Part shown: in pieces, positions 31,330 through 40,350 of the stretch
Layout of the letters: each line of letters opens with the position of its first letter
How positions within the stretch are numbered: the stretch's first letter is position 1
Source: Nematopogon swammerdamellus
Taxonomy: Eukaryota; Arthropoda; Insecta; Lepidoptera; Adelidae
Assembly: GCA_946902875.1 (NCBI GenBank)
Contig: OX336338.1
Location: 8,361,971-8,425,970 of the forward strand
Direction: 5' to 3'
Length of the DNA: 64,000 nt
Notes under the pieces: model-generated
The model's input: the letters and a program-made list of their open reading frames with translations, nothing else
What the model was told of the DNA's origin: nothing
Databases searched by the model: none
Position numbers and translations under genes: made by a program

Positions 31330-33068
31330 AGTAAGAGGGGGGGAAAGAGCGTGAAGGGTGGCTGTGGTGATTCACGGGCAAAGCGTGGACCCTAGCTTAT
31401 TCGCTTACTGCTCAGGTTAGTGGTGCGCCGACACGGAAGACGGAAGGGCCCCCGGTCCCCCCCCCCCCTCCCCCGGAAGTGGCCCCCGGTCCCCCCCCCC
31501 CCTCCCCCCGGAAGTGGCCGCCGGGACCCCTACTCCGTTCACCAACCGGCACGACGGACCACTCCGGGATTATGCGCCGGTTGACCAGGGCAGCCTCTCG
31601 CGTTGGTTAGACGCGATTGGGCCCCTGTACCACCGGCGGGCGGCCAGCGTAATAACCGTCTCACCGAGTCTCCCTGTCAACCGTGTCGATGCATCACGTC
31701 GGAACAGCGAATCCGCGTCGGGATTACTGACCTACTCCTCACCACAGCCATCCCCACCTGCTTTTGGGTCCCCGGGAGGTGCACCGGAACACAGTGAACT
31801 GTTATGGCGGTATAATAGTACTGAGCTAGCATCGGTCGGCGACGGACGCGCACACGATGCACTCTAGACGCACCTGCGAAGTAAGCGAAAATGGCGTGCG
31901 ATAAATGCAATGTGGTTGTGAACGAAGTACTAGCCTTCATAAACCATAAAGCGGACGTCTTTGATGAAGTCAGCATCATCCGGATTTGTGAGTTCGCCTT
32001 CACCGAAGATGACGTTGAGACCGCGAAAGTTCTGCTTTGTGCGTGCATTCCGTCAAGAAGGCCGACTCGCAAGGGAGAAAATCGGAAGAAGAAGACTATT
32101 CAGGACATCATCACCATCTTAAAGGAGACAGACCCCGACGACGTGCCAAGGTTCGTGGCGTACGACCTCAATAAGTTGCCGCCTGTGTCCTTCGACCACG
32201 TCGACGTTACGGCCTTCCTGAAAGATTTGGTTATCATAAAAGCGGACATAGCTCAACTGAAGGTAAACTGTGGAGCGACAGCGGCTCAGGAGCCAACATC
32301 TCTCGTCCCGGAAGTTCAACAGCTGAAACAGGCAGTTGAGAAATTGTCATGTTCCGAGTCACTCCGGCTGATAACCCCGTCTCTGCAGCCTGATCGCATT
32401 CCGCAAGTGGGAACACCGAACGAAACGCTGAGTGTGCGTAACATCAATATGCGCAGGCGAGGTGCTCAAGTGTCGTCACCCAGCGATTGCACATCGACGC
32501 CGGTATGCTACGTAAGCGCTGATGGTGCTGTTGATGCCTCGACTTCTACACTGCGCACCCCTCCCGCTCCTCCCCCCACCCGCCCCGTTGCCGCTCGCCC
32601 GAAAAGGCGACGCGGATCTATGACGAAGCGCATCAGTAAAACAGTGGAGAAAACAACAATGGTATCCCCGCGCTTGGAACCGCGTCCCGACTGTCGGCAG
32701 GAGGCTGCAGGTATGCTGAGGCCGCGCCGGAGCTGTCTACAACTGCCGTCCTGCACATTCAGGAGACGCAACCCGCGCCGCCGCCGACGACGCCCGCGCC
32801 GCTGCCGACGCCCGCGCCGCTGCCGACGCCCGCGCCGCTGCCGACGCCCGTGCCGCGGACGCAATCTGCGGCCACTCTACGCGCACCTGATTCACCGCGT
32901 CAGCAGACTAATATGACGCATACGGGTCTCTATTGGGACCCGTACAGACACAAGTGGAGAAAAAGTAATTTTAGTTCTTAGGTTAAGACATTTAATATGT
33001 ATTATCAATATGGCCCTAGTTGGCTGAAATAAAGAGATAAATAAAAATAAAATAAAAACAAAATAAAT
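31330..33068 (+). mobile_element. ORF1-only LINE-like element (5' UTR, ORF1, 3' UTR, A-rich tail)
   Basis: A GC-rich leader (about 31330-31890) with two C-rich tandem units at 31445-31510 precedes ORF1 (31891-32975). A ~90-bp 3' UTR follows directly, ending in GATAAATAAAAATAAAATAA (to ~33068). No endonuclease or reverse transcriptase follows ORF1. The layout is that of a LINE reduced to its first ORF. The left end is not sharply defined because it meets the ORF2 start of LINE-A head to head. Confidence 0.55.
31891..32975 (+). pseudogene. ORF1 / gag-like protein with one frameshift
   Basis: Frame 1 opens at 31891 (MACDKCNVVVNEVLAFINHK) and is protein-like for ~270 residues. It contains an N-terminal helical region with the block LPPVSFDHVDVTAFLKDLV near residues 96-114, known to me from proteins encoded by repeated elements in Lepidoptera and other arthropods, then a coiled-coil-like stretch (IIKADIAQLK, VQQLKQAVEKL) and a Ser/Pro/Thr-rich linker. 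Around 32690-32715 the sensible frame shifts: the original frame becomes an Arg-rich run ending at 32916, while the next frame encodes repeated TPAPLP units, a MTHTGLYWDPYRHKWRK end and a stop at 32973-32975. The true ORF therefore probably ran to 32975 and this copy has a single frameshift. It likely binds nucleic acid as LINE ORF1 proteins do, but that is inference. Confidence 0.55.
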
Positions 33069-33608
33069 AATTGGTTCTCCCAGGGTGTGGTGGCGAACCC
33101 AGTCGATCCGAAGATCTCCCACACGCTAACTGCTGTTCATTTGGCACCACCCAGGAGGCACGTGTGACTTAAGGACCATGAGGTGTCACAGACGCGAACA
33201 GCTTTAACTCCCTATATAAGGTGCTTCGTTATTTATGTCAATAACTTCGGGAAGGTTACATACGCGCTCAAACAAACAGATTCAGATTCAGATATTTATT
33301 TCGCCATAAAGAACACACAACAATAACAATATTTCATTGAGACATATGCATATTCAGTATGGTTCGTCATTATCATTATCATTATTATTATTTTTTTTTT
33401 GTCATGTCCTGCTCAGCTCAACACTTTACGCAAAAAAAAAACATGTTTATATGAGCATTGTTTCTCCTAACATCTAACAAAAAAATTAAATCAAATAGCT
33501 GTAAAAACCAATCAAGGCTATAGACCCTTGCAAACAAGAAACGTAGGCACACACACCGCACACGTAGGTAGGTAGGTAGGTAGGTAGCTAGTTTTAGAGT
33601 AGCGGCGG
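33069..33608. other. Unassigned sequence with a GTAGGTAGG microsatellite
   Basis: A (GTAG)n run lies at 33563-33588. A CAGATTCAGATATTTATTTC block at ~33285 looks like another retroelement 3' end. No gene is seen. Confidence 0.45.
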
Positions 33609-33609
33609 C

Positions 33610-33870
33610 CTAGTGACCTTGTGACTTACTTACAACAATAGCTGTTCTGCGTTTGAACATAGTACGGTCATTGACCCCGTACAATGCAAGCTACCTACTG
33701 TTACACACAGGTCTAGTTACCTTGTGACGTACTTACAACAAACAGCTGTTCTGCGTTTGGACATACAACGGTCATTGACCCCGTACAATGCAAGCTACCT
33801 ACTGTTACACACAGGTCTAGTGACCTTGTGACTTACTTGCAATAAACAGCTGTTCTGCGTTTGAAAATTT
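33610..33870. repeat. Tandem repeat, 104-bp unit, 2.5 copies
   Basis: Units start with CTAGTGACCTTGTGACTTAC at 33610, 33713 (CTAGTTACC variant) and 33817. Each contains AACAGCTGTTCTGCGTTTG and GGTCATTGACCCCGTACAAT. Units 1 and 2 are ~95% identical; unit 3 breaks off after TTCTGCGTTTG. Confidence 0.9.
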
Positions 33871-34404
33871 CTCGAAAAATTATGCTAAAAACATATATTT
33901 ATTTTTTTGCGTAACGTGTTTACTTGAGATGAATAACGAAGCACCTTATGTCTTTCAAAATTAGTTAATAGTACGCTAAGAGAGGGTTCTGTATCGGAAA
34001 TAGATCACTTTTGAAGAACAAATAATTTTTGTTTGCACAAAAACATTTTTTCTATGTAAAATGTAAAAAAAAAATTCTTAATCATTTCAGTTTCATGCCA
34101 GGAACAAAAAAGTCTTCCAACACATAGATCCCTTTCTTTCAGAAATTGTGAAAAACCACAATTTTAATTTTATTAGTATGGAATAGAAAGAATTTGATTT
34201 TTTTTACCAACTTACACGTGTTATGTCATAATGATAATTAAGACTTTTTTGTTACTGTTATGAAACTGAATCGATTAGGCTATAAAAATCAACCACCTAT
34301 TTTTTTATTTTATTAAATACATAAAACAACAATATTTTACATTAAAAAAGAAGCCCAAAGTCCAAAAAAAATTATATAGGTTTCCACCCCATTTCGTACC
34401 CTGC
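33871..34404. other. AT-rich sequence
   Basis: A diffuse inverted similarity (CAGTTTCAT at 34089, ATGAAACTG at 34260, each with an AAAAGTCTT or AAGACTTTT partner) spans 34080-34275 and suggests a decayed foldback element. Nothing else is seen. Confidence 0.4.
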
Positions 34405-34568
34405 TGCGAACCGGTTAATATTAGAGGTCCAAACCGGTTCTGAACCGGTTTTTAGGCTTCAGGTTCGGGTTTTTTTAACCGGTTCGCGACCAAACTGGTT
34501 CGCTCGTTAAAAAGGTTCTTCGAACCGGTTCGGAGAACCCGAACCCCATTTCGAACCGGTTTTCAGTC
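34405..34568. repeat. Cluster of AACCGGTT palindromes
   Basis: Six exact AACCGGTT octamers and several one-mismatch versions (AACTGGTTC, AAAGGTTC) occur in about 160 bp, with the longer form TTCGAACCGGTTC repeated. The cluster lies just inside the right arm of the 8-kb inverted repeat. AACCGGTT is also the known core site of the Grainyhead transcription factor. Confidence 0.85.
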
Positions 34569-34600
34569 CCTGGTTAGCACACACCGCACGCGAACTTCAG

Positions 34601-35257
34601 CGGCGCGCCAGGGGCGGCGCGGCGCAGCATGGACGCAGAGGAGGGGAAAATGCCGCGTCTCTCGCCTCCCGCGGCCGGCCGCTCCTCTGCGCACCGCGCC
34701 CGTCTTGGCCCGCTTGTTTTTTAAACTTGCCGATGGATTTTTTGTTGGATTCTTTTGCAAATAATTTTCTTCAAAATTCTTAATCATAATTGAACAATAA
34801 AAACGGACGGAGGAATTTTGCGGAACAGAGTTTCGGTCGTCACCTTGAAAAAAAATGATGCAAATAAAAAAGTTGTTGGATTCTTATGCTTATTGATGTA
34901 TATAATAATACTAAGGTATATTCAGATTAAAGAACCGACTGAGCAATTTTGCCGAGAAAAATATAGTAAAAAAACACATTTTATTTTTAATTCACTATTT
35001 CCATATACAAAAAATGTTGGATTTTTTTACGTACGTATTCATATAAATAATACCTACCCTATGGCGAAGTAACTTTGGACGGAGCAATTTGTCTATAGGA
35101 GTTATATTAAATTTTCACTTTTCTTTGAATATACCAAACTTCCCGTAAAAAAAAATGTTGGATTATTTGTCAGTCGTAATTCCGAACATTACTCCAAGAT
35201 ATTATCAAAGTTTCATTGACTGAGGAATTAATGTATGGGTCCAAATCCTCGTTGACT
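34601..35257 (-). repeat. Right arm of the 8-kb inverted repeat
   Basis: It is the reverse complement of 27187-27857 with scattered differences. The same modular structure (TGTTGGATT repeated four times) and the same GC-rich inner end are present. The outer end finishes at ATGTATGGGTCC and a TCCTCGTTGACTA block that pairs with the left arm's TAGTCAACCAGGA. Confidence 0.8.
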
Positions 35258-35394
35258 ACATTATATATAATATTACCGTTTTCACGATAGAGCAAAAACA
35301 AAACAAGTGTTTAAAACACCTTTCTTGTATGGGGACACCACTTAATTAATAAAACATTTGATTTTATTATTTGTTAGGACATCCGCCATAAATT

Positions 35395-35622
35395 TTTTTT
35401 TATGGAAACTGACACGTTTGGCTACATCACCTACACTACAACATCCGTGATGTCAGCCCATAACACCGGATGAACTTGGTGCCACGTCAGTGCTTCCCTT
35501 CGGTCGTGCCGGCTACACTGAACTGGATGGAAAATACAAACTATTAACATAGTCGTTTTGACCGACCTTTCATTCAGTGCGGTGGTACCAACCAAGGCGG
35601 GTTAAACCCTACCACCTAATAA
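35395..35622 (-). mobile_element. SINE-5S copy 8
   Basis: Minus-strand family body from TAGGTGGTAGGGTTTAACCC to CGTGTCAGTTTCCATAAAAA. It lies within a GTGCGAGTC repeat that continues on both sides (GACATCCGCCATAA at left, CTGTGAAAATTTCAACCGG at right). Confidence 0.85.
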
Positions 35623-35820
35623 TATAACCCAAATTCTGTGAAAATTTCAACCGGCCACCTATTACAGTTCAAAAGATGCAGTCCTTTAAAGGTAAGGACA
35701 GAAGGACGAACAGACGGACAGACGGGCAGACAGACGGACGAATGGACAGACGCACAGAAAGGCAGATGAACGGCGTAGGCTTAGTAGTAGGCCTCCTTAC
35801 GGATACGGAAACCTAAAATG
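35623..35820 (+). repeat. GTGCGAGTC repeat, 3' half
   Basis: It contains CTGTGAAAATTTCAACC, a long GGACAGACGGGCAGACAGAC run and GGATACGGAAACCTAAAATG at the end. The 5' half is left of the SINE. Confidence 0.6.
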
Positions 35821-36284
35821 GCTAGAAATTTATTTTTGAACACCTCGGGGGCGAGCGCGATTGCGCGAAACGCTGGACAAACGCGCCATATTGCGCGAAA
35901 CTCGGTGGACGGTCCAGCGGTTAATGGGAGTGTCAGGAGTATAATTTTCATAATGAAATTATAGCTTTTAAAAGCCCCTTCCAGATTCACGATTACGAAT
36001 AACACAAAGAAATAGGCCGGCCCCATTAACGCTAATTTATATTTTAACGGAGACTCTCATTTGCATTATCATTTAGCGTGAAAATAATGAATTCAGTTTA
36101 AACTTAGTTTGCGATGATTACGCTCTTTGAATTTGCAATAACTTGCAGATTTTCTTTCTTCGTTGAAAAAAAAAGATTACTTTCTTCGTAAATTACCTGA
36201 CTAGACTACTTGCAAAAATATAAAAATTTCATCATGTTTCTATATTAGGTACGTAGTTATCAATTTTACATACATAAATACATA
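35821..36284. other. Unassigned sequence
   Basis: A GC-richer stretch at 35840-35930 has inverted similarity to itself (GCGCGAAACGCTGGAC and GCGCGAAACTCGGTGGAC are direct repeats). No gene is recognised. Confidence 0.4.
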
Positions 36285-36565
36285 CCACACGCTGTATCCC
36301 GACAATCAGGATTAGCAGAGGAATCTGGGTTGTGCTGCAAGAACTGCGGTAAATTACAGCACAACACCGACCACCACGCTTAGCAAAGTATTCGGACAAG
36401 ATAACTACATCAAGCAGCAAGTAAGGCACGAAGACCCACCTGCTTCATGACTCGGTGGAAGGACCGTGCCAAGGTGAGAGGTGCCCATCCTATCGTTCTT
36501 TAGCACGTCATTGCGTCCTTATCCTTTAGTCACCTTTTACGACACGCACGGGGAGAGATGCAATT
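36285..36565 (-). repeat. CTACCCATGG-family repeat, copy 2
   Basis: The reverse complement of the 3302-3600 family, from GTCGTAAAAGGTGACTAAAG to TCGGGATACAGCGTGTGGTA. Diverged. Confidence 0.6.
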
Positions 36566-36589
36566 TATCAGTTAGGTATATCTATCTTT

Positions 36590-36990
36590 TTAAATCTCTT
36601 TATTCACGTTTTTAAACTTTCATATTAATTTTACATACATTTTACAAAAAGTAATAAAAATACACAAAATTAATACAAAATCAAAATAAAAACGGTAATT
36701 TCCGCCGGCGGCGGGAGACAAGCCTCCAAGCACGCCGGCGGGTGCAGGCCGTGGCTACGGAGCTCTCCGAGACGACGCGAGGCAAGCTACGAGCGATAGG
36801 TGGTGGTACTAGACACGTAGGCCACCACCACCCCCATCTCGGAGAGCTCCGTATCCGCCGGTCTGCGTGGCGAACGTCACGCAGCTCTTTGAAGTCTTAA
36901 TCTTCGCGCGCGCGTCGCCTCGTGGTCGCACGCACCACCGGTAGCGGGGGCACTAGACGGGACGTGAAGTCCCGATGACCCCAAGCTGGC
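36590..36990 (-). mobile_element. Retroelement 3' end, copy 2 (longer)
   Basis: On the minus strand it extends the 25596-25848 copy upstream by ~150 bp (GCGCGCGCGAAGATTAAG, CGTGACGTTCGCCACGCAG) and then matches GGTGGTGGTGGCCTACGTGT through GGCTTGTCTCCCGCCGCC, ending in an AT-rich tail. No recognisable protein is encoded. With copy 1 it forms an inverted pair 11 kb apart. Confidence 0.6.
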
Positions 36991-37067
36991 CGATGGTGGT
37001 TAAATATTATTAGTTTTAGAGTATTCGGAAGATTGTTCTACGAGTAGATAGTTTAAATACTTCAGTT

Positions 37068-38120
37068 TTTATTATAAGCTTTTTCCCGCAGACTCGTTCG
37101 CATGAAATTCGAAAAGGTTAAAATAAGTCACTAAGGGCGACTATCATAAAGAAAGTAAGTCGTCAAGTGCGAGGCCGAAGCCCGAGCTGCGTTCAGGTAA
37201 ACGATTATACTCTCTCGAAGAAAGTAAGTCACCAAGGGCGATGCCGAAGGCCGAAATGCGTTCAGGTAAACGATAAACTGTCGCGAAGATAGTAGGTCAC
37301 TAAGAGCGAGGCCGAAGGCTGAGCTGCGTTTTTTCAGGTAAGATAACTTTAAGCAACTGGAGACAGGTACATACAAGTACCTATTGTTCTACAGTAAATC
37401 AGCGGCCTCAGCACCATAGAGATAAGTATATATATGCTATGTAAAATGCATCCATATTTATGCATTGCTTGACAGTTTTTTTTACAGACGATCGGCACGG
37501 GTGGCTGTGCCAAAAGTTCAAAGGACGATTAAGACACAGCCAATAACACCACTCCTCGCGAAACCACGCTCAGAGAGGCGCCATGCATGGCATGCCAGCT
37601 GGCATGCCAGCTACAAGGCGGACAAAGAGGTCGTTGTCTAATTTATTAACACGCCTTTTGAAGATTCCCAGGTTAAGTAGAAGCTATTATGGCTTAGTGA
37701 CTTAAATGACTTAGAAACGAATAGAATAGATTACCATATCGTTTATTTCCTCATTCACACAATAAGATACAGAACATTAGATCAACATAAATAAGGAGGA
37801 AAAGGGACTCCGCTCAGCTAATGTGTTACAGCTACCTCGCGATGAGCGCGCTGCAGCGCTGGTCTTCCGCTGCTCCCAACACATGTAAGTATTTAAAAAA
37901 ATGAAAATAATATCAGCTTAGAACCACTTAGAATCACACGCACATGAGACACAGAAACCAAACACGAAGAGAACAGGTGAAAAAAAAACACGTATATACA
38001 AACATAACATTTATAAAACTACCAAATTTTTTTCACTACTTACTTCTTCTAGCTTCGCTTAAATGAAAGCAACCCGGCTTTCGGCCTCGCTCTTAGTGAC
38101 TTACTTCTTCTTGATGAGTT
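37068..38120. mobile_element. Foldback-like element with GGCCGAAGG modules (diverged copy)
   Basis: The left end (AAGCTTTTTCCCGCAGAC, then three ~62-bp modules of GAAAGTAAGTC...CGAGGCCGAAGG...CTGCGTTCAGGTAAACGAT at 37140-37335) faces a short inverted right end (GGCTTTCGGCCTCGCTCTTAGTGACTTAC, ~38070-38110). Same family as 47669-49140. The interior holds no gene. Confidence 0.6.
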
Positions 38121-39797
38121 TACAATATTATTATTAGTTTTAATTAATTATATTTCTAATATTTTATTTTTTCCTACAGTGCTTTTCTACGTTACTGTGG
38201 AGTGTGGACTAAGCTAAAATACATAATATGTATAGCGAGGAGCATTGTGTAATGTTTCACATCAGAAACGAATCCTTAAAAAGTCAAATACATAAATAAC
38301 GGAGTAGCTCGATTAGGTAGATTGAGGGGAGAGCATGAGGTATTCTAAAGTTGTTTTACATTAGACGAATATATTTATGAGATAGCTATTTCCCTGTACT
38401 GTTTCAGCCATTAAAGAATGTTGTAAGTTTTTATCACTCGGAAATGTAATTGCTCATTATTTTTATCCCCTCAGCCGACACCCGTAGCCTCCGCCGCGGT
38501 ATGCGCTACTTCTGGATAAAAGTCGTTCTAGGAGCTTCCACTTCCACTCCAGTGAATTTCGCCGCAAATAATTTACAAGAACACAATAAAATTGTTTTCG
38601 TTGGACCGAAATCAACGAAAAGAATAAGTGCCGAACGACTGTTGCGGTCAGCTTGTAAATTTCCGCGTTGGATGGATGTCAGATTTGTGCGTGATGAAGT
38701 GAATGTTCTAGACTTTCTCGTAAATTATCCACTTCCATTCGAGTGGACGTTGCGTTGTATTTTACCGCACCGAGTTCCGAATTTTTTGGTACAGTAGGCG
38801 GACTTATTGAAAATATAATTTCTTTCTGTTAAGTTTAGTTTCCGTGCAACAACATTTGCTAGCTGCTGCTTTTCTCGCGTTCGCCGGATCTGACGTTCAT
38901 CCGAAATGATACAACCAATTATAATTCACTACGCACAACAAAATACAAGTATTCGAGGAAAATTAGATTAGATCAGTTTTAATATTCGCACGAAGGGACC
39001 TCTATCCTTGTGATCTATGTTGTAGATTAAAGGGCCTCGTTAAATCGATAACATTCTCCTTTTCAGGTTTCATCTGAAAAATGCCCACGCAAAACGAGAT
39101 ACAAAGAAATAATAATTTCCTTCATTTCGTGCTGACTCCGAAAAAGATTATGTCTAGATTCTGTTTTAGCGTACAATCTTCTCATACTACATTACTTGGA
39201 TCGTCGTAACGAAAGAATGATGCTTTAGAAAAAAAAAAAAATGGAATCTTTGCAGAAAAGTAAAAATAAGTTTAACATCCCATTGCCGTGCTTGTGCTAC
39301 GAGTATACTGACTTTCTTCACGTCAAAAGAGCAATTTTCGAACTTTACTTGTCGCTTAAAAGTCACGCCCATCGCGCCCCGCTACCACCGCACCGTCACC
39401 GCCCCGCTGACATGTCGTAGGAGCAACGAGGGAATAATTTCTCTGTTTATATTAGCTCCTTGCATATATTACTTTTCCTGCGTAACTTAGGGCGTAGATA
39501 TGCCTCTGAGGAGCAATTTATTAAAATTGTGTAATGTTTCATATGATAAAAAGAAAACCCCTAAAACGAAAATTGTGCCAATACTTACTGAGATTTTTTT
39601 CAGACCATTGTTTAAACCATTTATGGATATAAAACTGTCTAGATTTTCGCCATCTTGTTCAGCATTAGGTCAGCTACATCCAGACCCTACACGCATTGTT
39701 CAGGTTGTAGCCTTTGTTACTTTGCTGGTGGATTTTTGTGCCAGCATGTCGCCGCTCGTTTAGCATTACTTAGGGCGCAAGTTGCCCACGCCATGTT
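38121..39797. other. Unassigned intron-like sequence
   Basis: A 115-codon plus frame (38450-38797, GSTSTPVNFAANN-like) is the longest here but has no recognisable domain. A good acceptor (TTTTTATCCCCTCAG) ends at 38475, yet no matching donor is evident. The rest is AT-rich. Confidence 0.3.
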
Positions 39798-39846
39798 CGA
39801 GCGCCGGCACCCACTGGCATAGTGCGCCAGTGGGTGCCGGCGCTCG
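39798..39846. repeat. Perfect 21-bp GC-rich hairpin
   Basis: The arm CGAGCGCCGGCACCCACTGG(C) at 39798-39818 pairs exactly with 39826-39846 around a 7-nt loop (ATAGTGC). A poly(C) run of about 20 follows at 39893-39912. No terminator role is implied in this eukaryotic context. Confidence 0.9.
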
Positions 39847-40059
39847 ATATCGCTCCTTTAATTAATGGGACCATTTCGACGAATTTTAACCCCTCCCCCC
39901 CCCCCCCCCCCCTCCCGTACAATTGCAGTGGAGGGGGCCAGTTCCTTTTCCCAACGATTGTCGTTCCTTTCGGCAATACCTGCTCACTCTGACAATATCG
40001 TCGTTTACTAGCAAATAATGTAATTAATATCTGAATAGTGCCTGTTGATTTATAGGGTT

Positions 40060-40350
40060 ACGTACGGGACCCTATTACTAAGCATTATACGCTGTCTGTC
40101 CTACCTTTAAAGGGCTGTATAATATCTTTTGAACCGTAGTAATAGGTAGGCGGTTGTAATTTTCACAAAATATTTGTTATTATGGCGGATAATATACTAA
40201 CAAATAATAATAAAAAAAAAAACAAAAGTAAAAAATTAATGGAGTCCCCAACGTGTTTTTTTTTCAACGTTTAGTTGTTTTAAAACGTCGTAAACTGTCG
40301 TAAATGCGAGTCGGGCTCGCGCTAAGGATCCCGAATGAAATAAAATATTT
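40060..40350 (-). repeat. GTGCGAGTC repeat, minus copy
   Basis: Ends GGTTACGTACGGGACCC (left) and GCGAGTCGGGCTCGCGC (right), with ATTATGGCGGATAATA in the middle. Same family as 1368-1612. Confidence 0.6.

Noticed and set aside
31514..31867. 117-codon plus ORF upstream of ORF1
   Set aside because: It lies in the GC-rich leader, ends before ORF1, and has no protein-like motif.
32770..32916. Arginine-rich repeat protein end (RRPRRC units)
   Set aside because: It is an out-of-frame reading of a TPAPLP repeat; the neighbouring frame continues the protein to 32975.
37131..37376. 81-codon minus ORF with SAFGLALSDLLSS repeats
   Set aside because: It is the translated 62-bp foldback module.
38450..38797. 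115-codon plus ORF with a good acceptor upstream
   Set aside because: No recognisable domain and no donor; 115 codons can occur by chance in 64 kb. Left as unassigned.
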